Below, piece after piece: positions 6,751 to 15,017 of a stretch of DNA of 64,000 nucleotides. The notes beneath the pieces were generated by a model that saw only the letters and a program-made list of their open reading frames with translations, searched no databases and was not told the DNA's origin. This DNA comes from JACDAN01 sp963834825 (GTDB lineage: Bacteria > Actinomycetota > Thermoleophilia > Gaiellales > Gaiellaceae): the NCBI GenBank assembly GCA_963834825.1, contig CAWICZ010000014.1:186001-250000 (forward strand), in the 5' to 3' direction. The position numbers and the translations under genes were made by a program. Each line of letters begins with the position of its first letter. The first letter of the stretch is position 1.

Positions 6751-8651
6751 TCAGTCCGCCATGGTCGCCAGCGACGCCCGCGCGCCGGCGGCACGCACGG
6801 CCGCGGACAGCGCGGTGATGTCGTAGGCGCCGTAGTGCCGTCGGCCGTTGATGAAGAAGGTGGGGGTGCCGGAGACGCCGCTGAGGTCGGCGCTGTCGAC
6901 GTCATCGGCGACACGGGAAGCGCCCACGTGCTCGCCCATGTCGTTGACGAAGCGGTCGACGTCGACGCCCACTCGCTCGGCGTAGGAGATCAGATCATCA
7001 GGGCGGAGGGCTTTCTGGTTCGCGAGCAAGAGGTCGTGCAGCTCCCAGAACGCACCTTGGTCGGCCGCGGCCTCGGCGGCTTCCGCGGCGAGTTGGGCGC
7101 GTGGGTGGACGTCGTTCAGCGGCAGGTGCCGCCAGACGTAGCGCACATCGCCGAAGTCGCGGAGGAGCTCGCGAACGACCGGCTCGGCCATCCCGCAGTA
7201 GGGACACTCGAAATCGCCGTACTCGACGACCGTGACCGGCGCGTCGATCGGACCGCGGATGTGATCCCGGTCCGGGTCGACATCGATGTAGAGGTCGACG
7301 AGGGGCTCTGCGGTTCCGAGCAGGGCGCGGATCCTCAGCTGGCGCGGCAGGAATGCCGTCGCTCGGAACAGCAGCCAGCTGAGGAGCGTCGCTCCGAGCG
7401 GCGGCGCTCAGGATCCCCAGCTTCGCCTCTTCGAGCTGGCCGCCGTCGAACGCGAGTGTCGCGATGAGGAGCGCGATCGTGAACCCGACCCCGGCGATCG
7501 TGCCGCCGCCGGCGACGGCCACCCAGCCGACGGGCGGCTGCAGCCGCCCGCCGCTCAGCCGCGTCACGAGCCACGAGAACCCGAGGATGCCCACCGGCTT
7601 GCCGACGACGTAGCCGAACAGGATCCCGAGCGTGATCGGCGACGTGAAGCCCCCGCCGAGGAAGTCGCCGTCGATCGCGATGCCCGCGTTGGCGAGCGCG
7701 AACAGCGGCACGATCAGGTAGCTCGTCCAGGGGTGGAACAGTCTGCTGCAGCCGTTCGTTGGGTGACGTGGTCTCCCGGAGCTCCACTGCGGGCCGCGCG
7801 AGCCAGCTCCGCGGTGGGCTGCTCGCGGAACTCCCGGAACCGCTCGGTGGCGCGCTCGAGGTTCGACCGCGGAGCGGGGAAGGCGTAGACGAGAAAGCCC
7901 ATGGCGATGCCGATGACGACCGGCTCGACTCCCGACTCGAGCAGTGCGAACCACGCGGCCACCCCAAGGATCAGGCACGTGACTCCCGGCCGGATCGGGA
8001 GGTAGCGCGCGAAGATGATCGGCGACATACAGGCCGACGGCCACCAGCAGAGGCACAAGGTCGAGCGACTCGGTGTAGAAGGTCGCGATCACGACGAGCG
8101 CGACGATGTCGTCGACGATGACGACCGTGAGCATGAACGCGCGCAGGCGATCGGGGAACCGCGGCCCGACGAGCGCGAGCAGGCCGAGCGCGAACGCAGT
8201 GTCGGTCGACATCGCGATTCCCCAGCCCTCTGCGGACGAGCGCCCGCCGTTGAACGCGAGGTAGATCGCGACTGCGACGGCCATGCCGCCGAGCGACGGC
8301 CAGCAGCGGCAGCAGGAACCGTCGGCGCTCCCGCAGCTCGCCGAGATCGAACTCGCGCCGTGCCTCGAGCCCGAGGACGAAGAAGAAGAACGTCATCAGG
8401 CCGCTGTTGATCCACTCGCGCAGATCGAGCGCCACGCCGTGTCCGCCGAGGTCGATCGAGAGCGTCGTCCCCCAGAACGACTCGTAGGACGACTCGTCGA
8501 CATTGACCCAGACGAGCGCGGCGATCGCCGCAGCGAGCAGGACGGCCGCGCCGCCGGTCTCGGTGCGCAGGAACTCCCGTAGCGGCGTCTGGATGTTCCG
8601 CGTCCAGGCGGTCCTGCCGGAGAAGGACGATGCCCGAGGTTGCGCGGTCAC
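6751..8651 (-). CDS. nhaA: NhaA Na+/H+ antiporter fused to DsbA-like thioredoxin domain, several +1 frameshifts
   Basis: Stitched from several frames. The N-terminal part (from 8651) gives TM helices and LMTFFFFVLGLEARREFDLGEL, characteristic of NhaA; then MSTDTAFALG and LTVVIVDDIVALVVIA, the paired aspartates of NhaA ion binding; then LIVPLFALANAGI and VGWVAVAGGGTIAGVGFTIALL. The C-terminal part is a DsbA/thioredoxin-like domain with active site CPYC at about 7195-7210 and a cis-proline GVSGTPTFFING. NhaA-DsbA fusions are known in actinobacteria. Breaks near 8296, 8026, 7788, 7742 and 7395 are each repaired by removing one base. The protein exchanges Na+ for H+; the redox domain may protect or sense thiols (inference). 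Confidence 0.87.
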
Positions 8652-8665
8652 GACAGGGCGGCGAC

Positions 8666-9280
8666 CTAGTCCGTCGTGGGACTCAGTGACTCGATTGCCC
8701 GTCGCAGCGCGGCCATGTCGGCTTCCAGCCGGCTGAGCCGCTCCTCGACGTCGCCGCCGGACGGCGGTACGGGCTCGGCGGCGGCCTCAGGCTCGTGCTC
8801 GCCGCCGAGCAGCTGGACGTAGCGCTCTTCCTTCTGCCCGGGACGGCGGGGCAGCCGTGCGACGAGTTCCCGGCTGATCAGTCCGTCGAGCGTCTCGTGG
8901 AGCTCGGTCGGCGACTCGAACGACTGCATGCGCTCGGTGCGTGCCTTCAGCTCGCCGGGCGTCTGACCACCGCGAAGCATGAGCACGCAAAGGACGGCCA
9001 GCTCGGCGTCGCTCAGCTCGAGCGCACCGTCGAGCAGATGCCGGTACTTGACCGCGCGGCTCCCCGGCCCGCTGGCGAGCCGAGCCCAGTTGCGCTGAGC
9101 GAGCCGGTGAAGCGCCGCGCGGATCGTGGGCTCGTCATAGGAGACGACCGGATCGCGGTTCGTCGTCTGGTTACAGGCCGACCGAAGGGCGTTGAGCGTG
9201 AGCGGATAGACGTCGGGCGTCGTCCGCTGCTTCTCGATCATGCAGCCGAGAACCCGGATCTCGACGGGATCGGCGTCCAC
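8666..9280 (-). CDS. YceH family (DUF480) protein
   Basis: 204 residues with GTG start at 9280. The opening EIRVLGCMIEKQRTTPDVYPLTLNAL and CNQTTNRDPV are diagnostic of the YceH/DUF480 family, which folds as two tandem winged helices. A C-terminal predicted coiled coil (VEERLSRLEADMAALRRAIE) is usual in the family. Molecular role unknown. It stands between the NhaA fusion (14 bp downstream) and the NarL-type regulator, all on the minus strand. Confidence 0.9.
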   Translation of the reverse strand: MDADPVEIRVLGCMIEKQRTTPDVYPLTLNALRSACNQTTNRDPVVSYDEPTIRAALHRLAQRNWARLASGPGSRAVKYRHLLDGALELSDAELAVLCVLMLRGGQTPGELKARTERMQSFESPTELHETLDGLISRELVARLPRRPGQKEERYVQLLGGEHEPEAAAEPVPPSGGDVEERLSRLEADMAALRRAIESLSPTTD

Positions 9281-9311
9281 GAACCGGAGGGTACGCGCTT
9301 GTCGGCTGCGT

Positions 9312-9959
9312 CTAGGCCGACAGGTACGTCAGCACGGCGAGGACGCGCCGGTGGTCGTCGGGGCTCTCCGGGAGTCGCAGCTTGCCGAGGATGTTCTTGA
9401 CGTGCTTCTCGACGGTGTGCTCGGTGATGAAGAGCTGCTGACCGATCGCCTTGTTCGACCGCCCTTCCGCCATCAGCGAGAGCACTTCGCGCTCGCGTTC
9501 CGTCAGGTCCTCCAGCGGGTCATCCTCCGACCGGGGCCGCTCGACGAGCTGCTCCACGACCGACGGGTCGAGCACCGACCCGCCTTCGCCGACTCGGCGG
9601 ACGCTGCCGGCGAGCTCGTCGAGGTCGGACACGCGGTCCTTGAGCAGATAGCCGACGCCCTCGGTGCCGTGCGAGAGCAGCTCGAGCGCGTAGCTGGGCC
9701 GCACGTACTGGGAGAGGACGAGGATGCCGACGCTCGGGTGGTCGGCCCGGATCTCGGCCGCCGCCTGCAGCCCTTCGTCCGTGTGCGTCGGCGGCATCCG
9801 GATGTCGACGATCGCGACATCCGGCGAGGTCGCCTCGATCTGCTCGAGCAACTCGCCGGCGTCGGCCGCCTGGCCGACGACGTCGAAGCCCGCCTCGACG
9901 AGCAGCCGCGCGAGGCCCTCGCGCAGGATCACCGCGTCGTCGGCGACGACTACCCGCAC
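9312..9959 (-). CDS. NarL/LuxR-type response regulator
   Basis: 215 residues from GTG 9959, which overlaps the end of the kinase gene by 8 bp. Receiver domain: VVVADDAVILREGL, phosphoacceptor in DVAIVDIRMPP, K in LLKDRVSD. C-terminal LuxR helix-turn-helix: LTEREREVLSLMAEGRSNKAIGQQLF with ITEHTVEKHVKNILGKL. This group (with histidine kinases of the HisKA_3 class) is the commonest two-component type in actinobacteria; the target genes are unknown. The 2TM/MMPL genes upstream of the kinase are on the same strand and may be co-transcribed. Confidence 0.94.
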   Translation of the reverse strand: MRVVVADDAVILREGLARLLVEAGFDVVGQAADAGELLEQIEATSPDVAIVDIRMPPTHTDEGLQAAAEIRADHPSVGILVLSQYVRPSYALELLSHGTEGVGYLLKDRVSDLDELAGSVRRVGEGGSVLDPSVVEQLVERPRSEDDPLEDLTEREREVLSLMAEGRSNKAIGQQLFITEHTVEKHVKNILGKLRLPESPDDHRRVLAVLTYLSA

Positions 9960-11632
9960 GGGATCTCCGCTCGCACGATCGTGCCTCTGCCGACAGGACT
10001 GACGAGCGCGAGCCGGCCGCCGAGCGCTTCGACCCGGTCCGCGAGACCGTTCAGCCCGCTCCCGCGGCTCGAGTCCGCGCCACCGACGCCGTCGTCGGCG
10101 ACCTCGACGAGTGCGTTGCCGTCGACGCGGTCGACCCGGACGCGTATGGCGGTCGCATGCGCGTACTTGGTCACATTCGCGACCGCCTCGGAAACGACGT
10201 AATAGGCCGCGGCTTCGACCTGGACGGGCAGGCGCTCGCCGATGGAGAGCTCGAGCGCAATCGGCACGGGTGTCCGGAGTGGCAGCTCCGCCAGTGCCGC
10301 CTCGAGCCCGCGCTCGGTCAGGAGCGACGGATGGATTCCCTGGCTGAGCTCCCGCAGCTCCTGCAAGGCGGTCGCCAGATCCTCGCGCGCTCCGTGGAGG
10401 ATCGGCTTCGCGGCCTCCGGGTCGGTGTCGAGCTTGCGCTCCATCAGGCCCAGGGCCATCGCGATCGAGACGAGCCGCTGCTGCGCGCCGTCGTGCAGGT
10501 TGCGCTCGACCCGCCGCCGCTCCGTCTCCGCCGCCTCGACGATGCGAGCACGCGAGGCCCGCAGGTCCTCGAGCCGCGCGCGCAGCTCCGCGTTCAGGCG
10601 TTCGTTCTCGAGCGCGAGCGCCGCCGCCGCTCCGACCGACTCGAGGAGCTCCGGCTGTTCGGCGAGCGCCGGATCGTGCTCGATCGCAGCGATGCGGCGA
10701 CCGCCGCGCTCGACGATGGTCGCGTCGGCGGAGAGCTCGACCGGCCGGCCGGCGGCATCCACGAACCCATTCCGCTCGGGCACCCAATACGCCAACCGGA
10801 GCTCCGGGTCGCCGAGCGCCCGCGCGAGGGCGTCCCGCACACCGCCCGGCTCGGGCGACGCGCCGAGGTCGAGGACGAGCTGGGCAACGGCGCCGCGGGC
10901 CATCTGCACCCGCAGCAGGCCCGCGAGGAACGCGAACGGGACGGTCGCGAACACCACCCACCACAGCCACTCGACGTCTCCGAGCGGCTGGTCGACGATG
11001 TCGTTCACGGCCGACACCGCGAGGGCGACGAACGACGCAGCTCCGGCCCAGAGCACCGGCTCGGCGGCCCGGCGCAGCGGCGCGCTGGCGCCGCGCCAGC
11101 GGCGGACGACCACGATGGCTGTAGCAACCGAGACGGCGGCGCCGAGCGCGCGTTGCACGTTCTCGATCGCGACCTCCACGTCCTGGCTGTCGGTCACGGC
11201 CAGGAGGTTCTCCGCATCGCCGTCGAACAGGATCCAGGCCAACTGCAGGACGGCGCAGACGATGAAGCCGATCCCCATCAGGACGCGCTCGAACCGCGAG
11301 TGCAGGTGTCCGTCCGGAAACGAGAGGAGCAGGTACGCGAAGCCGAGGATGAACAGCAGCTCCGTCGTGGTTCCCACCGTGTTCAGGAAGTGGTTGTCGG
11401 CGTAGCCCAGCTGCGCCAGGAACCAGAGGAAGCCGGTCACGACCATGACCAGGCCCGTGCGGTTCTCCGGCCGCCGGTGCATTGCGACGAGGCCTGCGCC
11501 GACCCACGACAAGCCGATCACGAGGGTCAGCACGCCGGTCCGAACTGCGTGGTCGGCGCTATCGCTCGTGAAGACGGCGACGGACACGGCGACGCCCGCG
11601 ACGAGCGCCGCTGTCGCAACCGCCACGTCCAT
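9950..11632 (-). CDS. Multipass HisKA_3 sensor histidine kinase
   Basis: 560 residues from ATG 11632 (MDVAVATAALVAG); GTG 11641 is an alternative. Seven or eight hydrophobic helices fill the first 270 residues, followed by a linker, a coiled coil (ALENERLNAELRARLEDLRA) and the HisKA_3 dimerisation helix ERRRVERNLHDGAQQRLVSI with phosphoacceptor His, then HATPase_c (VSEAVANVTKYAHA and GLNGLADRVEALGG). The longer frame to 11860 was rejected because it overlaps the 2TM gene. Pairs with the NarL-type regulator through an 8-bp overlap. A 548-codon open frame on the opposite strand is a composition artefact. Confidence 0.9.
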   Translation of the reverse strand: MDVAVATAALVAGVAVSVAVFTSDSADHAVRTGVLTLVIGLSWVGAGLVAMHRRPENRTGLVMVVTGFLWFLAQLGYADNHFLNTVGTTTELLFILGFAYLLLSFPDGHLHSRFERVLMGIGFIVCAVLQLAWILFDGDAENLLAVTDSQDVEVAIENVQRALGAAVSVATAIVVVRRWRGASAPLRRAAEPVLWAGAASFVALAVSAVNDIVDQPLGDVEWLWWVVFATVPFAFLAGLLRVQMARGAVAQLVLDLGASPEPGGVRDALARALGDPELRLAYWVPERNGFVDAAGRPVELSADATIVERGGRRIAAIEHDPALAEQPELLESVGAAAALALENERLNAELRARLEDLRASRARIVEAAETERRRVERNLHDGAQQRLVSIAMALGLMERKLDTDPEAAKPILHGAREDLATALQELRELSQGIHPSLLTERGLEAALAELPLRTPVPIALELSIGERLPVQVEAAAYYVVSEAVANVTKYAHATAIRVRVDRVDGNALVEVADDGVGGADSSRGSGLNGLADRVEALGGRLALVSPVGRGTIVRAEIPCG

Positions 11633-11682
11633 CGGCTTCACGTTTACGACATCGTGCCCCCGCGCGAGCGTCCATGTAAAGC

Positions 11683-12003
11683 TCAGGGCCGCCTCTCGAG
11701 TCGTTCGATCTCCCGACTGACCTCGGCCTCCGTCGGCGGTCGCCGCCGGAAGGCGATCCACGCATGCCCGGCGAGAATCAGATTCAGCGCGATGAGCGGG
11801 TAGATGATCCAGGGATCCCAGTCGCGGTTCTCGCGTCCGGTGCGGAACCCCGTCGGCCACCCGCCCGCGTTGTTGTACTCACTCGTCGCCCAGATCAGGA
11901 TCAGGAAGAGACAGAGGATCGTGTTCGCGACGGCATGGGTCCAGAAGTTCCGACGCCGCCGGATCCTGTCGAGCGCCTGCGCGCGCAGTTCATCGGTTGT
12001 CAT
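11683..12003 (-). CDS. 2TM domain protein
   Basis: 106 residues. Start ATG 12003 has a strong Shine-Dalgarno (GAAGGAGG) and overlaps the stop of the MMPL gene as ATGA. After a basic, helical N-terminus (RIRRRRNFWTHAVANTILC) there are two hydrophobic helices separated by a WPTG loop, the pattern of the Pfam 2TM domain often found next to or inside sensor kinases. It lies between the MMPL exporter and the HisKA_3 kinase on the same strand and may modulate either (inference). Confidence 0.82.
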   Translation of the reverse strand: MTTDELRAQALDRIRRRRNFWTHAVANTILCLFLILIWATSEYNNAGGWPTGFRTGRENRDWDPWIIYPLIALNLILAGHAWIAFRRRPPTEAEVSREIERLERRP

Positions 12004-14165
12004 GACGCACCTCCTTCCTTGACAGCGGAGCCGCCCTCGACGCCGACGTCGGGCAGCCAGGCCAGCCGGCGCGGCAGCCACCAGTTCCACTCGCCGAGCA
12101 GCTTCATCGCCGCCGGGACGAGCACGCAGCGGACGACAGTCGCGTCGAGCAGGACAGCGACGCCCAGCCCGAAGCCCATCTGCTGGAACATGACGAGGTC
12201 GCCCGTGGCGAAGCCGGCGAAGACCGCGACCATGATCAGCGCCGCGCCCGTGATGATCCGGCCGGTCGAGCGCACGCCGAATGCGACCGCGTCAGTCGTG
12301 TCGCCGGTCTCGAGCCAGCGCTCACGGATGCGCGAGACCAGGAACACGTTGTAGTCCATCGAGAGCCCGAACAGCACGCTGAAGAGGAAGAGCGGCAGCC
12401 ACGCCTCGATCGACTCGTACTGCGTGAAGCCGAGCAGGTCGGCTCCGATGCCCTCCTGGAAGACCAGCACGAGCAGCCCGTACGCGGCCCCGACCGAGAG
12501 GAGGTTGGCGGCGATCGACGTCGCGGCGGCGACTAGCGAGCGAAACGCGACCACGAGCAGCAGGAAGCTGAGCCCGAGCACCAGCGCGAAGACGATCGGC
12601 TGGTAGCGCGCCGCGAGCTCGTGGAAGTCGAGCTCGTTCGCCGGCTCGCCGGCCACGAGCACCTCCGCGCCGCTGTCGGCGAAGGCGTCCGGGATGTAGC
12701 GCTCGCGCAGATCGCGCACCGCGTCGATCGCTCGTCGGCCGAGCGGGTCGCCGGCGATGGGGACGGTGAGGATCGCGGCGTCGCCCGCGCGTGCGACCGT
12801 CGTGCTCGGGGTGCCGTAGCGGCCGTCGTCCGAGAGCGAGCTCCGGAAGCGCTCCGCGGCGGAGCGCACTCGAGCTGAGCGCACGTCGCCGGCGACGACG
12901 ACATCGGCATCGGTGTTGTCGCGTGCGCCGAACTCGCTGTCGAGCAGCTCGAACGCGCGCTTGCTCGCGAAGCTGTCCGGCAGCGTGCTGACGCCGGAGC
13001 TCCCCGTCTGCATCCACGCGTAGGGCGCGGCAAGCGCGAGGAGCAGCGCGACCGAGGCAGCCAGGCTTGCGACCGGGCGGCGCATCACAGCCTCGGCGAT
13101 GCGCGACCAGACGACGCCCTGTCTGCGGCCGAACGGGAGCCGCAGGGCGTCGACGCGGTCGCCGAGCAGCGAGAGCAGCGCCGGCACCAGCGTGAGCGTG
13201 GCCGCAACCGACACGAGCACGACGACGATCGCCCCGACGCCGAGGCTGCGGAAGATCGTGTGCGGGACGACGAACATCCCGATCAGCGCGATGACGACGG
13301 TCAGGCCGCTGAAGAGCACGGCCCGGCTCGAGGTCGCGCCGGCGCGGCCGATCGCGCCGAGCTGGTCGCGTCCCGCCTGTCGCTCCTCGCGAAAGCGGGA
13401 GACGACGAAGAGCGAGTAGTCGACCCCGACCGCGAGGCCCATCATCACGAGCATGTTCACGACGAAGAAGGAGAGCTCCCAGACCTGGCCGACGAGCGTC
13501 GTCAGCCCGAGCGCGACGACGATCGAGACGATCGCGACGGCAAGCGGTACCAACGACGCGACGAGCGAGCCGAAGACGAAGAGCAAGATGATCAGAGCCG
13601 CGGTCAGGCCAAGCACCTCGCCGCGAATCAGGTCCTGCTCGGCCGTCGTCTCGAGGTCCAGGTCGACGATCCGCTCCCCGGTGGCGGCGACTTCGTAGCC
13701 CGCTTCCTCGTCGAGCGCGCCGACGGTCTCGACGAGTCGCTCGACGTACCCGTCGGAGGCGAGACCGAGATCGAGCTGGATCAGCGCAGTGCGCCCGTCC
13801 TCCGAAACCAGCGAGCGGTCGTGCCGCATGGAGTCGAGCGCGTCCGCGGGCGGAATCGCGTCCAGCCGACGAGAGACATCCTCTACCGGAGCGGACAGGT
13901 CACCACCCTCCGGGACGTGAACGACGACGGTGACGTCGGTGTGGAAGTCGCCTCGCTGCTGACCGAACGCCACGTCGGCGATCTCTTCGGCGCGAGTCGA
14001 CTCCGGCCGGTTCGTGAAGTCGTCGTCGGTCGTGAGCGACGAGCCGAGCAGCATCGCGATCGCCGCGCCGGCGGCGAGGAACGCGCCGAGCCAGGCGGCG
14101 AGCGTGAGCTTGGGCCGGGAGGCGCTCGCCCGCGCGAGCCGTTCAGTCGAGAGGAACCTGGACAT
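12000..14165 (-). CDS. MMPL/RND-family transporter
   Basis: 721 residues, the usual size of single actinobacterial MMPL proteins. One N-terminal helix (LAAWLGAFLAAGAAIAMLLG), a periplasmic-type domain, then a five-helix block with VGVDYSLFVVSRFREER, and a repeat of the same arrangement in the second half with LSMDYNVFLVSRIRERW. These paired GxDYxxFxxxRxRE motifs carry the proton-relay Asp-Tyr residues of MMPL proteins. Likely exports a lipid or hydrophobic compound using proton motive force; the substrate is not predictable. Overlaps the 2TM gene by ATGA. Confidence 0.92.
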   Translation of the reverse strand: MSRFLSTERLARASASRPKLTLAAWLGAFLAAGAAIAMLLGSSLTTDDDFTNRPESTRAEEIADVAFGQQRGDFHTDVTVVVHVPEGGDLSAPVEDVSRRLDAIPPADALDSMRHDRSLVSEDGRTALIQLDLGLASDGYVERLVETVGALDEEAGYEVAATGERIVDLDLETTAEQDLIRGEVLGLTAALIILLFVFGSLVASLVPLAVAIVSIVVALGLTTLVGQVWELSFFVVNMLVMMGLAVGVDYSLFVVSRFREERQAGRDQLGAIGRAGATSSRAVLFSGLTVVIALIGMFVVPHTIFRSLGVGAIVVVLVSVAATLTLVPALLSLLGDRVDALRLPFGRRQGVVWSRIAEAVMRRPVASLAASVALLLALAAPYAWMQTGSSGVSTLPDSFASKRAFELLDSEFGARDNTDADVVVAGDVRSARVRSAAERFRSSLSDDGRYGTPSTTVARAGDAAILTVPIAGDPLGRRAIDAVRDLRERYIPDAFADSGAEVLVAGEPANELDFHELAARYQPIVFALVLGLSFLLLVVAFRSLVAAATSIAANLLSVGAAYGLLVLVFQEGIGADLLGFTQYESIEAWLPLFLFSVLFGLSMDYNVFLVSRIRERWLETGDTTDAVAFGVRSTGRIITGAALIMVAVFAGFATGDLVMFQQMGFGLGVAVLLDATVVRCVLVPAAMKLLGEWNWWLPRRLAWLPDVGVEGGSAVKEGGAS

Positions 14166-14261
14166 GACAAGCCTCCGATCTCATTGACCCATCGAGGGTC
14201 GCGGGACCGAGAGGCGATCGGAAGCCGGAGAGCCGGAGACTTCTCTACCGGCTAGTTGTAC

Positions 14262-14639
14262 TTAGTCGGGCCAGCCCGGCGGACGCGGTTCTTCGCGCTC
14301 GAGCTCCTTCCAGTCCTCGCGGGGCGGTGACCAGACCTCGATGGCCAGAGCGCCATCCGGGCCGGTCTGGACCTCGTGTGGAACGTCGGCGAGGATCCGC
14401 CACGTGCCTCCCGGCGTGATCTCACGCGTCTCCTCCCCGACGCGAAGGCGGAATGAGCCGCGGACGAGGACGCCGACCTGCTCGTTGACGTGGTGATGCT
14501 CGGGGACATGGCTGTTCGGCGCGAGCTCGATCAGGGCCATCGTGGTGCTGTCGCCATGGACCGCGCGGACGACGACGCCTTCCCAGATCTGCTGCGGAGC
14601 GATCGACGCGATGTCGTCGAAGGTCGCCACGTTTGGCAT
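14262..14639 (-). CDS. Single-domain cupin
   Basis: 125 residues from ATG 14639 (MPNVATFDD). It has cupin motif 1 as VPEHHHVNEQVGVLVRG (His, His and Glu positions) and motif 2 as PGGTWRILADVPHEVQ with the last metal-ligand His. Substrate unknown; such proteins are often metal-dependent sugar or small-molecule enzymes or binding proteins. It is divergent from the next gene with only 10 bp between the start codons, so their promoters must overlap coding DNA. Confidence 0.85.
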   Translation of the reverse strand: MPNVATFDDIASIAPQQIWEGVVVRAVHGDSTTMALIELAPNSHVPEHHHVNEQVGVLVRGSFRLRVGEETREITPGGTWRILADVPHEVQTGPDGALAIEVWSPPREDWKELEREEPRPPGWPD

Positions 14640-14649
14640 TGTCCACGAC

Positions 14650-14973
14650 GTGATCGTCCGCGTCTGGCACGGCTGGACGAAGCCCGAGGACGGCGACGCG
14701 TACGAGGAGTTCTTGCGCGCCAACCTCTTGCCCACTCTCACCGGCCACGTGCCCGGCTTTCGCGGCGGCTACGTGTCGCGCCGCGACAGCGACGGCGAGG
14801 TCGAGTTCCTCGTCATGACGCTGTTCGAGTCGCTCGAGGACGTACGCCTCTTCGCGGGCGATGACTACGAGGTGCCGGTGATCGAGCCCGAAGCGGCCCG
14901 GCTGCTCACCCGCGGCGACGAGCGCGCCGCGCACTACGACGTCGTGATCGCGCCGCCGACCGAAACCGGCTAG
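14650..14973 (+). CDS. Dimeric alpha/beta-barrel (ABM-like) protein
   Basis: 107 residues from GTG 14650 (VIVRVWHGWTKPEDGDAYEEFL). The pattern of two strand-helix-strand units with FRGGYVSRRDSDGEVEFLVMTLFESLEDVRLF fits the antibiotic-biosynthesis-monooxygenase-like ferredoxin fold. Many such proteins are heme-degrading or cofactor-free oxygenases, others have no known activity. A longer frame upstream lies inside the cupin gene and was not used. Start choice is moderately sure because no clear ribosome binding site is visible. Confidence 0.75.
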   Translation: MIVRVWHGWTKPEDGDAYEEFLRANLLPTLTGHVPGFRGGYVSRRDSDGEVEFLVMTLFESLEDVRLFAGDDYEVPVIEPEAARLLTRGDERAAHYDVVIAPPTETG

Positions 14974-15017
14974 ACCCCCCTTTCGAGGCATAGCGGCCGG
15001 GCGCGCCGCTGCCGACT

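Noticed and set aside
10157..11803. Long open frame (548 codons) on the plus strand opposite the histidine kinase
   Set aside because: Composition artefact of high-GC coding; residues are Arg/Glu/Gly-rich without any domain, and the minus strand carries a clear kinase.
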